Positions 1-4,645 are shown, numbered from the stretch's first letter. The stretch: DNA of 5,360 nt from Planctomycetota bacterium (GCA_021838985.1 JAKCCC010000177.1:1-5360); one strand, 5' to 3'. Numbers and translations are program-made. Notes: generated by a model not told the origin, from the letters alone.

Positions 1-81
1 CAACGTCACGGCACAAGACCCTAATCCGGCCGCCAGAGCCAAGACCGTACCTATTCGATACCGTGTAGGGAGCTTCCGCAT
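1..81 (-). CDS. N-terminus of an exported protein or lipoprotein (partial)
   Basis: Only the first 27 codons are visible; the gene runs off the left edge. The peptide has a classical export signal: a basic start (MRKLPTRYR), a hydrophobic core (GTVLALAAGLG), then LGSC at residues 21-24. LGSC resembles a lipobox, with Cys24 as the possible lipidated residue. It could instead be an ordinary signal peptide with cleavage near the same place. The ATG at 79-81 is preceded on the minus strand by AAAGGG (87-92) with a 5-base spacer, a reasonable ribosome binding site, which supports translation from here. The mature protein is not visible, so no function can be given. Nothing but intergenic DNA lies directly upstream, so it is probably the first gene of its transcript. 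The main doubt is the short visible length. Confidence 0.5.
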   Translation of the reverse strand, partial: MRKLPTRYRIGTVLALAAGLGSCAVTL

Positions 82-363
82 ACCGACCCTTTGCCAAAAG
101 AGCCAACAAACCTGTTGCATCGCTGTATTGCAAACAGCGTACCAGACGCGATCGATCTCCGTGGCGAAGCTGGAAATTTCAGGTTCAATCCGGCGCCCCG
201 GTCTTATTTTCATCGTCCGCGAGTCGAAGACCCGGCCCGAATACGGCCCGTAGGACGTGTGCGCCTGCCCGGGACAAGCGGCAAGGCCTGTCCGAATGGG
301 CCCCACTGCAACTTTTTTAAGCTTTTACCCGGGAGACGCTCCTGGTGTGCCGCCTAAATAAGC

Positions 364-383
364 GGCTTGGCGTGAGGCAAGCC
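364..383 (-). terminator. Possible intrinsic terminator after the small acidic ORF
   Basis: GGCTTG (364-369) and CAAGCC (378-383) form a perfect 6-bp stem around an 8-base loop. Read on the minus strand the stem begins directly after a TAG stop (384-386) and is followed by GCTTATTT, a short T-rich stretch. A second hairpin overlaps it (GCCGC 349-353 with GCGGC 362-366). The T-run is interrupted, so efficiency is uncertain. Confidence 0.35.
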
Positions 384-548
384 CTAATCCTTATCTTCAT
401 CATCTTCATCTTCGCCTTCGCCCGAGCCACCGACAGGGCGCGGGGGCGACAACGCGTCGAAAACGGCGATCTGGATTGGCCAGAGGCTTGCATCAAGTGA
501 AGCTTGAATTGGATTTGCACTCACAGTGGAAGTGGGTATACTATTCAT
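384..548 (-). CDS. Possible 54-aa protein with acidic C-terminal tail
   Basis: This is a doubtful small gene and the family is not recognised. From the ATG at 548 it would encode 54 residues: a Ser/Thr/Pro-containing first half, a short hydrophobic patch near residues 22-33 (LWPIQIAVFDAL), a PPRP turn and a strongly acidic tail at residues 44-54 (EGEDEDDEDKD). Three points favour it: AAGG with a 4-base spacer before the ATG, a hairpin right after the stop codon, and a tail type often seen at the C-terminus of small bacterial proteins. Against it: the tail is encoded by an imperfect GAA/GAT repeat that could be simple-sequence DNA, the frame stays open upstream to an ATG at 593, and its start overlaps a candidate plus-strand promoter. 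No cysteine motif, signal peptide or clear membrane helix is seen. Confidence 0.22.
   Translation of the reverse strand: MNSIPTSTVSANPIQASLDASLWPIQIAVFDALSPPRPVGGSGEGEDEDDEDKD
514..542 (+). promoter_or_regulatory. Candidate sigma70-type promoter for the zinc-ribbon gene
   Basis: TTTGCA (514-519, 4 of 6 matches to TTGACA) and TATACT (537-542, 5 of 6 to TATAAT) are separated by exactly 17 bases. Transcription would begin near 549 and leave a leader of about 120 bases before the ATG at 671. The -35 match is modest, so this is a candidate only. Confidence 0.35.
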
Positions 549-609
549 GGAACCTTGCGCAGGACAGCAGGAGTCGGGCGCGGGGCATTTCATGAATAAC
601 AGTTCGATT

Positions 610-634
610 CTCCCCGTCGGTGGCAGTCGGGGAG
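610..634 (+). promoter_or_regulatory. GC-rich hairpin in the zinc-ribbon gene leader
   Basis: CTCCCCG (610-616) and CGGGGAG (628-634) form a perfect 7-bp stem with an 11-base loop. A second near-copy of the 3' arm, GGGGGAG at 648-654, could compete for the same 5' arm. No T-run follows, so it is not a plain intrinsic terminator. A regulatory role is inference. Confidence 0.35.
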
Positions 635-670
635 GTGGTTTCAGTTCGGGGGAGAGTGGAAAAATAGGAA

Positions 671-1291
671 ATGGGGGACCGTATGGAAAAGCATTTTCCT
701 CGGTGCGTACAATGTCTGGGCGCGCTGGAGGTGGAAAGCGGCTTCATCGGAACACTCAAAGCCTTGTTGGATCGGCCTCTGACCTGTCCGTCCTGTGGGC
801 GGCAGATGAGCCGGGCGGAAGCTCAGTTGATCGCGGACAAATTCGCCGAATGCGTCACGCGTTTTCACCGGGACCTGCAGCGGGCGGTGGATATTCTGCC
901 GGTGCTCAAGGCTGCTGATGCGCAGCGGGCGCTGGATCTCGCGGCGCCGTCGGCCCGCCAACCGTCCCGGGTGCATGACCGCGAAGAGTTGTACCGGCTG
1001 GTGGTGCGGCAACTGCGCGCAGCCCTGCGCCAGGAAGCCCAGGGACACCGGTGCCCCATCACTTTGGATATGATGCATATGGGGGCCATCAACGCGGCTA
1101 TCCAGATTCACATTGCGCAAGAGCGCTCACCGGTGGAGGCGCTGATCGTGATCGTGCGCGTCGGCGCGGACGATTATCTGATGTTGGAGGCCCAACGTGA
1201 ACCGGGCGTGGCAGCCCGTCGGGCGGCGGCGGCGGTCTCCGCCGGCGAAACCGCTCCCGTCTCCCCGCGGCCCGGTTCGGTCGGCGTATGA
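671..1291 (+). CDS. Unrecognised zinc-ribbon protein
   Basis: I do not recognise this 206-residue protein. Its clearest feature is a treble-clef or rubredoxin-like metal site near the N-terminus: CVQC at residues 12-15 and CPSCG at 39-43, with 23 residues between the two pairs, the layout of a structural zinc ribbon. Residues 46-95 look helical and amphipathic (AEAQLIADKFAECVTRFHRDL). The middle is rich in Arg, Ala and Gln. Residues 155-180 are more hydrophobic and may form beta strands (ALIVIVRV). The tail is a low-complexity Ala/Pro/Ser stretch. There is no signal peptide or membrane segment, so it should be cytoplasmic. Zinc ribbons of this type may bind nucleic acid or another protein, but nothing here settles the role. 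The start could also be the ATG at 683 (202 residues), which has GGGGG 5 bases upstream; the 671 ATG has only a weak GGA. It is convergent with the DUF1634 gene, 9 bases away. Confidence 0.72.
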   Translation: MGDRMEKHFPRCVQCLGALEVESGFIGTLKALLDRPLTCPSCGRQMSRAEAQLIADKFAECVTRFHRDLQRAVDILPVLKAADAQRALDLAAPSARQPSRVHDREELYRLVVRQLRAALRQEAQGHRCPITLDMMHMGAINAAIQIHIAQERSPVEALIVIVRVGADDYLMLEAQREPGVAARRAAAAVSAGETAPVSPRPGSVGV

Positions 1292-1300
1292 CCGGTCGGG

Positions 1301-1750
1301 TCAATGCACGAACAGCAGCGCCAGCAGCGTCAGCGCCAGCACGGCCAGCGTGGTCAGCGTATAAAACCAGTCACGCTCGGCCAGGGCAAACAAAACCACG
1401 GAGGTGGCCACACGCATAATGGGAGTGAGCACCAGCAGGAAGAGGCCCAAGTCGATGATATCCTCCCCGCGCCCCTGGAGGATGCCGCGCCAGATGGCCG
1501 CGAGATGATCGCTAAATCGGGCGTCCTGCATATGGGCCACCGTGGGCGGGTGGTGCAGGAAACTTAGGAGCAAGCCCACGAACATCACCGTCACGCTGAG
1601 CACGACGCCGGTACGCAGCACCCAGGCCGACGCGTCCTGAAGGAGGGAGTCGCTCTTTCGCGGACGGTCGTCGGCCGGCGCCGGCCCGGGGGCGGGAGCC
1701 AGCGCGCCGGGGGTGGCGTGGTCGGAAGACGGGGGCGGGGAGGGGATCAT
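1301..1750 (-). CDS. DUF1634 family membrane protein, partner of TauE/SafE permease
   Basis: This small inner-membrane protein (149 residues from the ATG at 1750) resembles the DUF1634 family, whose genes commonly sit beside TauE/SafE-type permeases as here. After a Pro/Ala-rich cytoplasmic N-terminus (to about residue 34) come three predicted helices at about 44-64, 98-123 and 128-148. Recognisable family stretches are GVVLSVTVMFVGLLL in helix 1, LGLFLLVLTPIMRVATSV in helix 2 and AERDWFYTLTTLAVL leading into helix 3. The biochemical role of the family is unknown; an accessory role to the neighbouring permease is inferred from gene context. The start is set by GGAG (1757-1760) placed 6 bases before the ATG; the upstream TTG at 1762 would overlap that site. 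It lies 24 bases after the tauE stop on the same strand, so the two are an operon. Its TGA is only 9 bases from that of the convergent zinc-ribbon gene. Confidence 0.85.
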   Translation of the reverse strand: MIPSPPPSSDHATPGALAPAPGPAPADDRPRKSDSLLQDASAWVLRTGVVLSVTVMFVGLLLSFLHHPPTVAHMQDARFSDHLAAIWRGILQGRGEDIIDLGLFLLVLTPIMRVATSVVLFALAERDWFYTLTTLAVLALTLLALLFVH

Positions 1751-1756
1751 CCTAAA

Positions 1757-1760
1757 CTCC
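1757..1760 (-). promoter_or_regulatory. Ribosome binding site deciding the DUF1634 start
   Basis: GGAG on the minus strand lies 6 bases before the ATG at 1748-1750. The only nearby alternative, TTG at 1760-1762, overlaps this site and has no ribosome binding site of its own. Confidence 0.65.
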
Positions 1761-1774
1761 AATATTCAATATGA

Positions 1775-2629
1775 TTAAATACGTACATGCAACCCGCCCA
1801 GCAGCATCTGCAAGCCGATAACCCCCAGGGCCACGGCGAACACCTTTCGGACCAGGACATTGGACATTCGCTCCATCAATTTGGTGCCCCACAAAGCTCC
1901 CACCAAGACCGAAGCGGCCACGGGCACCACCAGATAGGGCAGGACTAATCCGCGGCGCAAATACACACCGGCGGCGGCGGCCGCGGTAACGCCGATCATG
2001 AAGTTGCTCGTGGCGGTGGATACCTTTACGGGCAACCGCATGGCCATCTCCTGGGCCAGAACCTTCAGCACGCCAGCGCCAATGCCCAAAATTCCCGCCA
2101 TCAGTCCGGCGATAAACATGATCCCCATGGCGGGCGGCACCCGCGCCGCCTGGTAATGAATGGTGCGCCCCAGTTTTTGATCGAAATAGGATCCCTGCAT
2201 CTTGAGTCGTCGGGCTAGTCGGTCACTTTTCACGCCTTGGGGCAGTTCCTCGCCCATGCGGGCGATAATGGGAAGCAGGGAGATCAACAACGTCACTCCG
2301 AAAAGAATTTTCAACATATCCGCGTTAAGAAAGTTAGCCAGCACCGCCGCCCCCAGAATGGCGCCGCTGGCGGTGGAAAGCTCCAGAAACATAGCGACGC
2401 GGACATTGGTCACATGATCCCGCACATACACCGATCCGGCGCCGCTGGAAACCGCGATCACCGAAACAATACTGGCTCCGATGGCATCTTTGATGGGTAT
2501 GTGCATAAACAGCGTCAGCACCGGTACAATGACAATGCCCCCGCCCAATCCACTGATCGCGCCGATAACCCCGCCCAACAGCGACGCGATCGCGATCTTG
2601 GCAATCCAAAGCAGAGCCGCCCAAGGCAC
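1775..2629 (-). CDS. TauE/SafE family inner-membrane permease (probable anion exporter)
   Basis: This is a 284-residue polytopic membrane protein of the TauE/SafE family (older name DUF81). Members are proposed exporters of sulfite, sulfoacetate or other organosulfonate anions; the substrate here cannot be told. It has about eight predicted helices in two homologous halves. The glycine-rich signature of half one is at residues 19-37 (GGVIGAISGLGGGIVIVPV); its counterpart in half two is at 175-190 (GLMAGILGIGAGVLKV), followed by the typical VKVSTATSNFMIGV at 201-214. A charged, probably cytoplasmic loop spans about 125-165. The length is normal for the family. The start is the GTG at 2627-2629, preceded by AGGAG with a 7-base spacer. 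The frame is open much further upstream, but that extension is Arg-rich, unlike the family, and is encoded by the structured leader. The next gene is the DUF1634 partner. The subtype paired with DUF1634 is widespread but not functionally characterised. Confidence 0.92.
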   Translation of the reverse strand: MPWAALLWIAKIAIASLLGGVIGAISGLGGGIVIVPVLTLFMHIPIKDAIGASIVSVIAVSSGAGSVYVRDHVTNVRVAMFLELSTASGAILGAAVLANFLNADMLKILFGVTLLISLLPIIARMGEELPQGVKSDRLARRLKMQGSYFDQKLGRTIHYQAARVPPAMGIMFIAGLMAGILGIGAGVLKVLAQEMAMRLPVKVSTATSNFMIGVTAAAAAGVYLRRGLVLPYLVVPVAASVLVGALWGTKLMERMSNVLVRKVFAVALGVIGLQMLLGGLHVRI

Positions 2630-2636
2630 CCGATGT

Positions 2637-2641
2637 CTCCT
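2637..2641 (-). promoter_or_regulatory. Strong ribosome binding site of tauE
   Basis: AGGAG on the minus strand, 7 bases before the GTG at 2627-2629. It decides the start: it is the best Shine-Dalgarno match in the upstream region and places the protein start directly before the first membrane helix. Confidence 0.75.
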
Positions 2642-2710
2642 AACCGCTTGAACACCACCCGCCCTGGCGCCGGCCCGGGCGCGGGGACTAACCCCTGGGC
2701 CGCAGATAAA

Positions 2711-2759
2711 AGGGATATGGCCGCACCGTATCCACATACGGTGTTCACACCGCATCCCT
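2711..2759 (-). promoter_or_regulatory. Attenuator- or operator-like hairpin cluster in the tauE leader
   Basis: Three 8-base blocks follow each other with 4-base spacers on the plus strand: CACCGTAT (2724-2731), ATACGGTG (2736-2743) and CACCGCAT (2748-2755). The middle block is a perfect complement of the first and a one-mismatch complement of the third, so two hairpins exclude each other. An outer stem AGGGAT (2711-2716) with ATCCCT (2754-2759) encloses the first of them. On the minus-strand transcript this outer stem is followed at once by TTTATCT, making a terminator-like end of CCCTTTTATCT. It may terminate the sigma operon, attenuate tauE, or be a repressor operator. The structure is seen; the role is inferred. 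Confidence 0.5.
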
Positions 2760-2782
2760 AGGCCCGCACGCCGGCACCACGG

Positions 2783-2804
2783 TCGGCGAACGATCGGCGA
2801 ACGG
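2783..2804. repeat. Tandem 11-bp direct repeat
   Basis: TCGGCGAACGA (2783-2793) is followed immediately by TCGGCGAACGG (2794-2804), identical at 10 of 11 positions. The 11-bp period is about one helical turn, so two copies would face the same side of the DNA, as in tandem regulator sites. It lies about 110 bases downstream of the tauE promoter candidate. Confidence 0.6.
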
Positions 2805-2915
2805 AAGCGCCGCCTCGCGCCCACCGGAGGGCGCCGCCAGCGGTGCAGCCTGCGCCATCGGCTAAGGCAACGGAAGCTTGCCCCTGGTCCAGGCGGGAGG
2901 TTGGCGCCAGGAATC

Positions 2916-2944
2916 GGTATAGAGGATTATGCGGAGAATTTCAA
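2916..2944 (-). promoter_or_regulatory. Candidate sigma70-type promoter of the tauE operon
   Basis: On the minus strand TTGAAA (2939-2944, 5 of 6 to consensus) and TATACC (2916-2921, 4 of 6) are 17 bases apart. It begins 8 bases after the anti-sigma stop codon, which fits independent transcription of tauE with a leader of about 280 bases. No clear ECF-type AAC-containing -35 element is seen here. Confidence 0.45.
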
Positions 2945-2952
2945 TAGCCATA

Positions 2953-3651
2953 TCAGCGCCGGACCGCGGCGCCGGTGGGGGCGGGAAACGAAACATTGGC
3001 CATGGCGGTCACCGATCCGCGGGTGGGTTGATCCGCGGATGGCCACAGCGGCACGACAAAAGCCGTGGCCGCAGGCTTACGCGCGGGCCGGGCCGCCGGG
3101 ACAAGAGTGACGATCGAACGGCATAACACCACCCGGGCCCAGCCCGGCGCGGCCGGCCCGCGCGCCGCCGCCACCGGCCTCCCGTCACGATCCGCCGCCA
3201 GCGTCACCACCGCTTGGGCGCCGGGTGCGCCCGACGATCCGCGGACGAGGCGCACCACCGCTTCAGAATCGGCCACCTGATGATACGCGGGCAGCGCGAA
3301 ATTTCCATCCGCAGCCGGCCCGCCGCCATGGGGACTGAACCACAACAGGCCCAACAGACCTGCTATCGCCACACCCGCTGCGGCGAAGCGCACCACCCGC
3401 CGGCGGACCGTACCGGTCCGACGGCAATGCCGCAGTCGCTGTTGCAGCTTCTGATGAAAGCAATTCCAGTCCACCAGGGGGAGGCGGTTGGCCCACTCGT
3501 CCAGAGCCTCCTGGACCCGCTGGTGATCGTGCAGCAGTCGCCGGCTGGCTTCGTCCTGGGCCAGTTGCGCCGCAACCGCCTGGCGCTGGAGCGGATCAAG
3601 TTCGCCATCGTGATATTGGCTTATCAGAAAATCGAGATTATCGTGATCCAT
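2953..3651 (-). CDS. Membrane anti-sigma factor, non-zinc type
   Basis: This 232-residue protein should bind and inhibit the ECF sigma factor encoded just upstream. Residues 8-50 form an anti-sigma N-terminal domain with the recognisable ISQYHDGELDP start, then helical QRQAVAAQLAQDEASRRLL. In classical zinc-binding anti-sigma (ZAS) domains this position carries HxxxCxxC; here it reads AQDEAS, with no cysteines, so zinc or thiol sensing by that motif is unlikely. Similar cysteine-free forms are common in planctomycetes. A single membrane helix spans about 87-106 (VVRFAAAGVAIAGLLGLLWF) after an Arg-rich stretch, giving a cytoplasmic N-terminus and a periplasmic Ala/Pro-rich C-terminus of about 125 residues with no domain I recognise. 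The ATG at 3651 is chosen because it gives the normal family start, 13 bases after the sigma stop; its ribosome binding site is weak (GGAA), suggesting translational coupling. The signal it senses is unknown. Confidence 0.85.
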   Translation of the reverse strand: MDHDNLDFLISQYHDGELDPLQRQAVAAQLAQDEASRRLLHDHQRVQEALDEWANRLPLVDWNCFHQKLQQRLRHCRRTGTVRRRVVRFAAAGVAIAGLLGLLWFSPHGGGPAADGNFALPAYHQVADSEAVVRLVRGSSGAPGAQAVVTLAADRDGRPVAAARGPAAPGWARVVLCRSIVTLVPAARPARKPAATAFVVPLWPSADQPTRGSVTAMANVSFPAPTGAAVRR

Positions 3652-3664
3652 GCGCGGAGTTCCG

Positions 3665-4303
3665 TTATTTAAAGTATTCCGCCAAATCTTCGCGCAGACG
3701 TCGGCGCGAACTGAACACATACCACTTTACCGCCTCCACCGAGCACTCGAGGATCTCGGCGATTTGTTTCTGCGGCATTCGTTCCAAGGCAAACAACACC
3801 AAGGCGGCCCGCGGTTTTTCCGGCAGGCGGTCCAAAGCCTTCTGGATCGCTGTGCCGAGTTCCACCGCCTCCGCAACCCGGTCGGGGGTAGGTTCAGCCG
3901 CAGTCAAGTCCGGCCCGTCGTCACCCGAAGCCCTGGCGCCCCGCCATCGTTCCAGCGAGACAGCACGGCGGCGCCATAAGCGACGCCGCCGGTTCAGCGC
4001 CTGATGCGTCACGATGCGCAGCAGCCAAATGCTGAAACGGGCGGGGTCTTTCAGTTGATGCAGGTTTTCGAAGGCCTGCACCAGAGCATCCTGCACCAAT
4101 TCCGCCACATCGTGCGAATTACCCAGCAGCCGCAGGGCCACCGCAGCGCATTGCCGCTCGTGCATGCGAACCAGGCGGTCGAACGCCTCGGTTGAACCCT
4201 CCCGCGCCGCCAGCACGAGCGCGGTTTCCGGCGGCGTTGGCTCCGCCGCCCCAGCCGGCGATGGCCAGCCGGGCTGCTCGTTGCTGTTTCGGCGGCTAAT
4301 CAT
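3665..4303 (-). CDS. ECF-type RNA polymerase sigma factor
   Basis: This is a 212-residue extracytoplasmic-function (sigma70 group 4) sigma factor that directs RNA polymerase to the promoters of its regulon. Region 2 spans about residues 38-108: FDRLVRMHERQ, the core-binding helix with HDVAELVQDALVQAFENL, and the -10-binding end SIWLLRIVTHQALNRRRR. A linker rich in Arg, Asp and Pro follows (109-148). Region 4 spans about 150-206, with ALDRLPEKPRAALVLF and the helix-turn-helix QKQIAEILECSVEAVKWYVFSSRRRL that reads the -35 element. There is no region 3, as expected for the ECF group. About 30 residues at the N-terminus are a poorly structured extension. The start at 4303 is preferred because the next ATG upstream (4357) lies between the promoter -10 box and the expected transcript start. 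GGGAAG about 9 bases before 4303 is a modest ribosome binding site. The anti-sigma gene follows after 13 bases. Confidence 0.93.
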   Translation of the reverse strand: MISRRNSNEQPGWPSPAGAAEPTPPETALVLAAREGSTEAFDRLVRMHERQCAAVALRLLGNSHDVAELVQDALVQAFENLHQLKDPARFSIWLLRIVTHQALNRRRRLWRRRAVSLERWRGARASGDDGPDLTAAEPTPDRVAEAVELGTAIQKALDRLPEKPRAALVLFALERMPQKQIAEILECSVEAVKWYVFSSRRRLREDLAEYFK

Positions 4304-4359
4304 ATTCAGACACTTCCCACGGGCAATGGTTAGCAATGGGATGATTTTAATCCTCATCC

Positions 4360-4388
4360 ATCATAGACGTTTTGTCAGCAAATGCCAA
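4360..4388 (-). promoter_or_regulatory. Sigma70-type promoter of the sigma/anti-sigma operon
   Basis: On the minus strand TTGGCA (4383-4388) and TATGAT (4360-4365), each 5 of 6 to consensus, are exactly 17 bases apart. Transcription should start near 4352-4354, about 50 bases before the ATG at 4303. This is the best housekeeping promoter in the window. It suggests basal expression by the main sigma factor rather than only autoregulation. Confidence 0.6.
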
Positions 4389-4509
4389 TTCCGTTGAACA
4401 GGCTGCTAAACGGCTGGGTGCATGACATTTCCGGCGGTCCCGCGCGGTGCCGGCGCGTGGGCATTTCGCAGCGGGTCGCCGCGGGCGACTAAACTGTTGG
4501 GACATCGCC

Positions 4510-4552
4510 GGCTACAGGGCGCCAGGGTGCGAATCGAACCTGCGGCGTAGCC
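4510..4552. repeat. Imperfect hairpin inside the inverted-repeat element
   Basis: GGCTAC (4510-4515) pairs perfectly with GTAGCC (4547-4552), and an inner CAGG/CCTG can pair around a loop containing GCGAATCGAA. The minus strand reads GGTTCGATTC here, like a tRNA T-loop, but the expected T-stem does not form, so it is not called as a tRNA. Confidence 0.4.
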
Positions 4553-4583
4553 CAGATCTATGCGCGAGGGGGCCGTGCGCCGA
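4551..4583. repeat. Direct repeat copy 1
   Basis: First copy of a direct repeat of about 33-34 bp; the partner is at 4612-4645, 61 bases on. The central 21 bases (4558-4578) are identical to 4619-4639, with CCCAG before and GCCGA after in both copies. It includes GCGCGAGGGGGCCGTGC. Confidence 0.8.
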
Positions 4584-4611
4584 TTGCGGGCCTGGCGGCG
4601 TGCCGCTTGAC

Positions 4612-4645
4612 CCCAGGCCTATGCGCGAGGGGGCCGTGCAGCCGA
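4612..4645. repeat. Direct repeat copy 2
   Basis: Second copy of the repeat at 4551-4583. It differs by two bases near the start (GGCCT against GATCT) and one extra A before GCCGA. It lies just inside the right inverted-repeat arm. Confidence 0.8.

Larger units (their letters stand above)
82..670. other. Long intergenic stretch with hairpins and an AT-rich island
   Basis: About 590 bases separate the exported-protein gene (minus) from the zinc-ribbon gene (plus). No long reading frame here has convincing protein character. It holds a perfect 6-bp hairpin at 121-139 (CGCTGT/ACAGCG, 7-base loop), a broken hairpin at 272-293 (GGACA/TGTCC with an inner GGC/GCC), an AT-rich island around 311-327 in otherwise GC-rich DNA, two overlapping hairpins at 349-383, an imperfect GAA/GAT (minus-strand sense) trinucleotide tract at 387-420, a candidate plus-strand promoter at 514-542 and a GC-rich hairpin at 610-634. 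Part of it may encode a small acidic protein, listed separately. Confidence 0.6.
2630..2952 (-). other. Long structured leader of the tauE operon
   Basis: These 323 bases between the anti-sigma stop and the tauE GTG encode no credible protein. In transcript order they hold a promoter (2916-2944), a small GGCAA/TTGCC hairpin (2866-2882), two tandem 11-bp repeats (2783-2804), a hairpin cluster ending in a short T-run (2711-2759), a GGGG/CCCC hairpin at about 2683-2695 and the ribosome binding site. I compared it by eye with common riboswitch core motifs (cobalamin, TPP, SAM-I, glycine, c-di-GMP) and saw no match. Confidence 0.6.

Noticed and set aside
182..205. GGTTCAATCC, resembling a tRNA T-loop on the plus strand
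   Set aside because: The neighbouring bases do not pair as a T-stem and there is no cloverleaf upstream.
91..357. 88-codon plus-strand frame near the left edge
   Set aside because: TTG start without a ribosome binding site, Arg/Pro-rich, no domain; it crosses two hairpins and the AT-rich island.
599..620. AGTTCGATTCTCCCC, resembling a tRNA 3' end
   Set aside because: The 5' side (AATAACA) does not complement CTCCC, and CTCCCCG pairs better with the hairpin arm at 628-634.
526..918. 130-codon plus-strand frame overlapping the zinc-ribbon gene
   Set aside because: Gly/Ser/Arg-rich without domain character; it overlaps a frame with a clear CxxC-CxxC zinc site and has no good ribosome binding site.
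641..1120. 159-codon minus-strand frame opposite the zinc-ribbon gene
   Set aside because: Its composition (many His, Pro and Arg) is that of an antisense shadow in GC-rich coding DNA, and no family is recognised.
1677..2679. Shared 14-mer GGCGCCGGCCCGGG at 1677-1690 and 2666-2679
   Set aside because: Short, wholly G+C and self-complementary in part; likely by chance in GC-rich DNA.
2237..2761. 174-codon plus-strand frame opposite tauE
   Set aside because: His/Asn/Arg/Gln-rich shadow of a clear TauE/SafE membrane protein.
3214..3672. 152-codon plus-strand frame opposite the anti-sigma gene
   Set aside because: Antisense shadow; the minus-strand frame has a recognisable anti-sigma domain and a membrane helix and follows the sigma gene directly.
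4520..4552. tRNA-like T-loop (GGTTCGATTC on the minus strand)
   Set aside because: The bases flanking the loop do not form a 5-bp T-stem, and no anticodon arm, D-arm or acceptor stem could be traced around it.
4551..4645. Possible minimal CRISPR array
   Set aside because: Only two imperfect repeat copies, with a 28-bp gap, no further units and no cas genes; the copies sit inside a larger inverted-repeat element.
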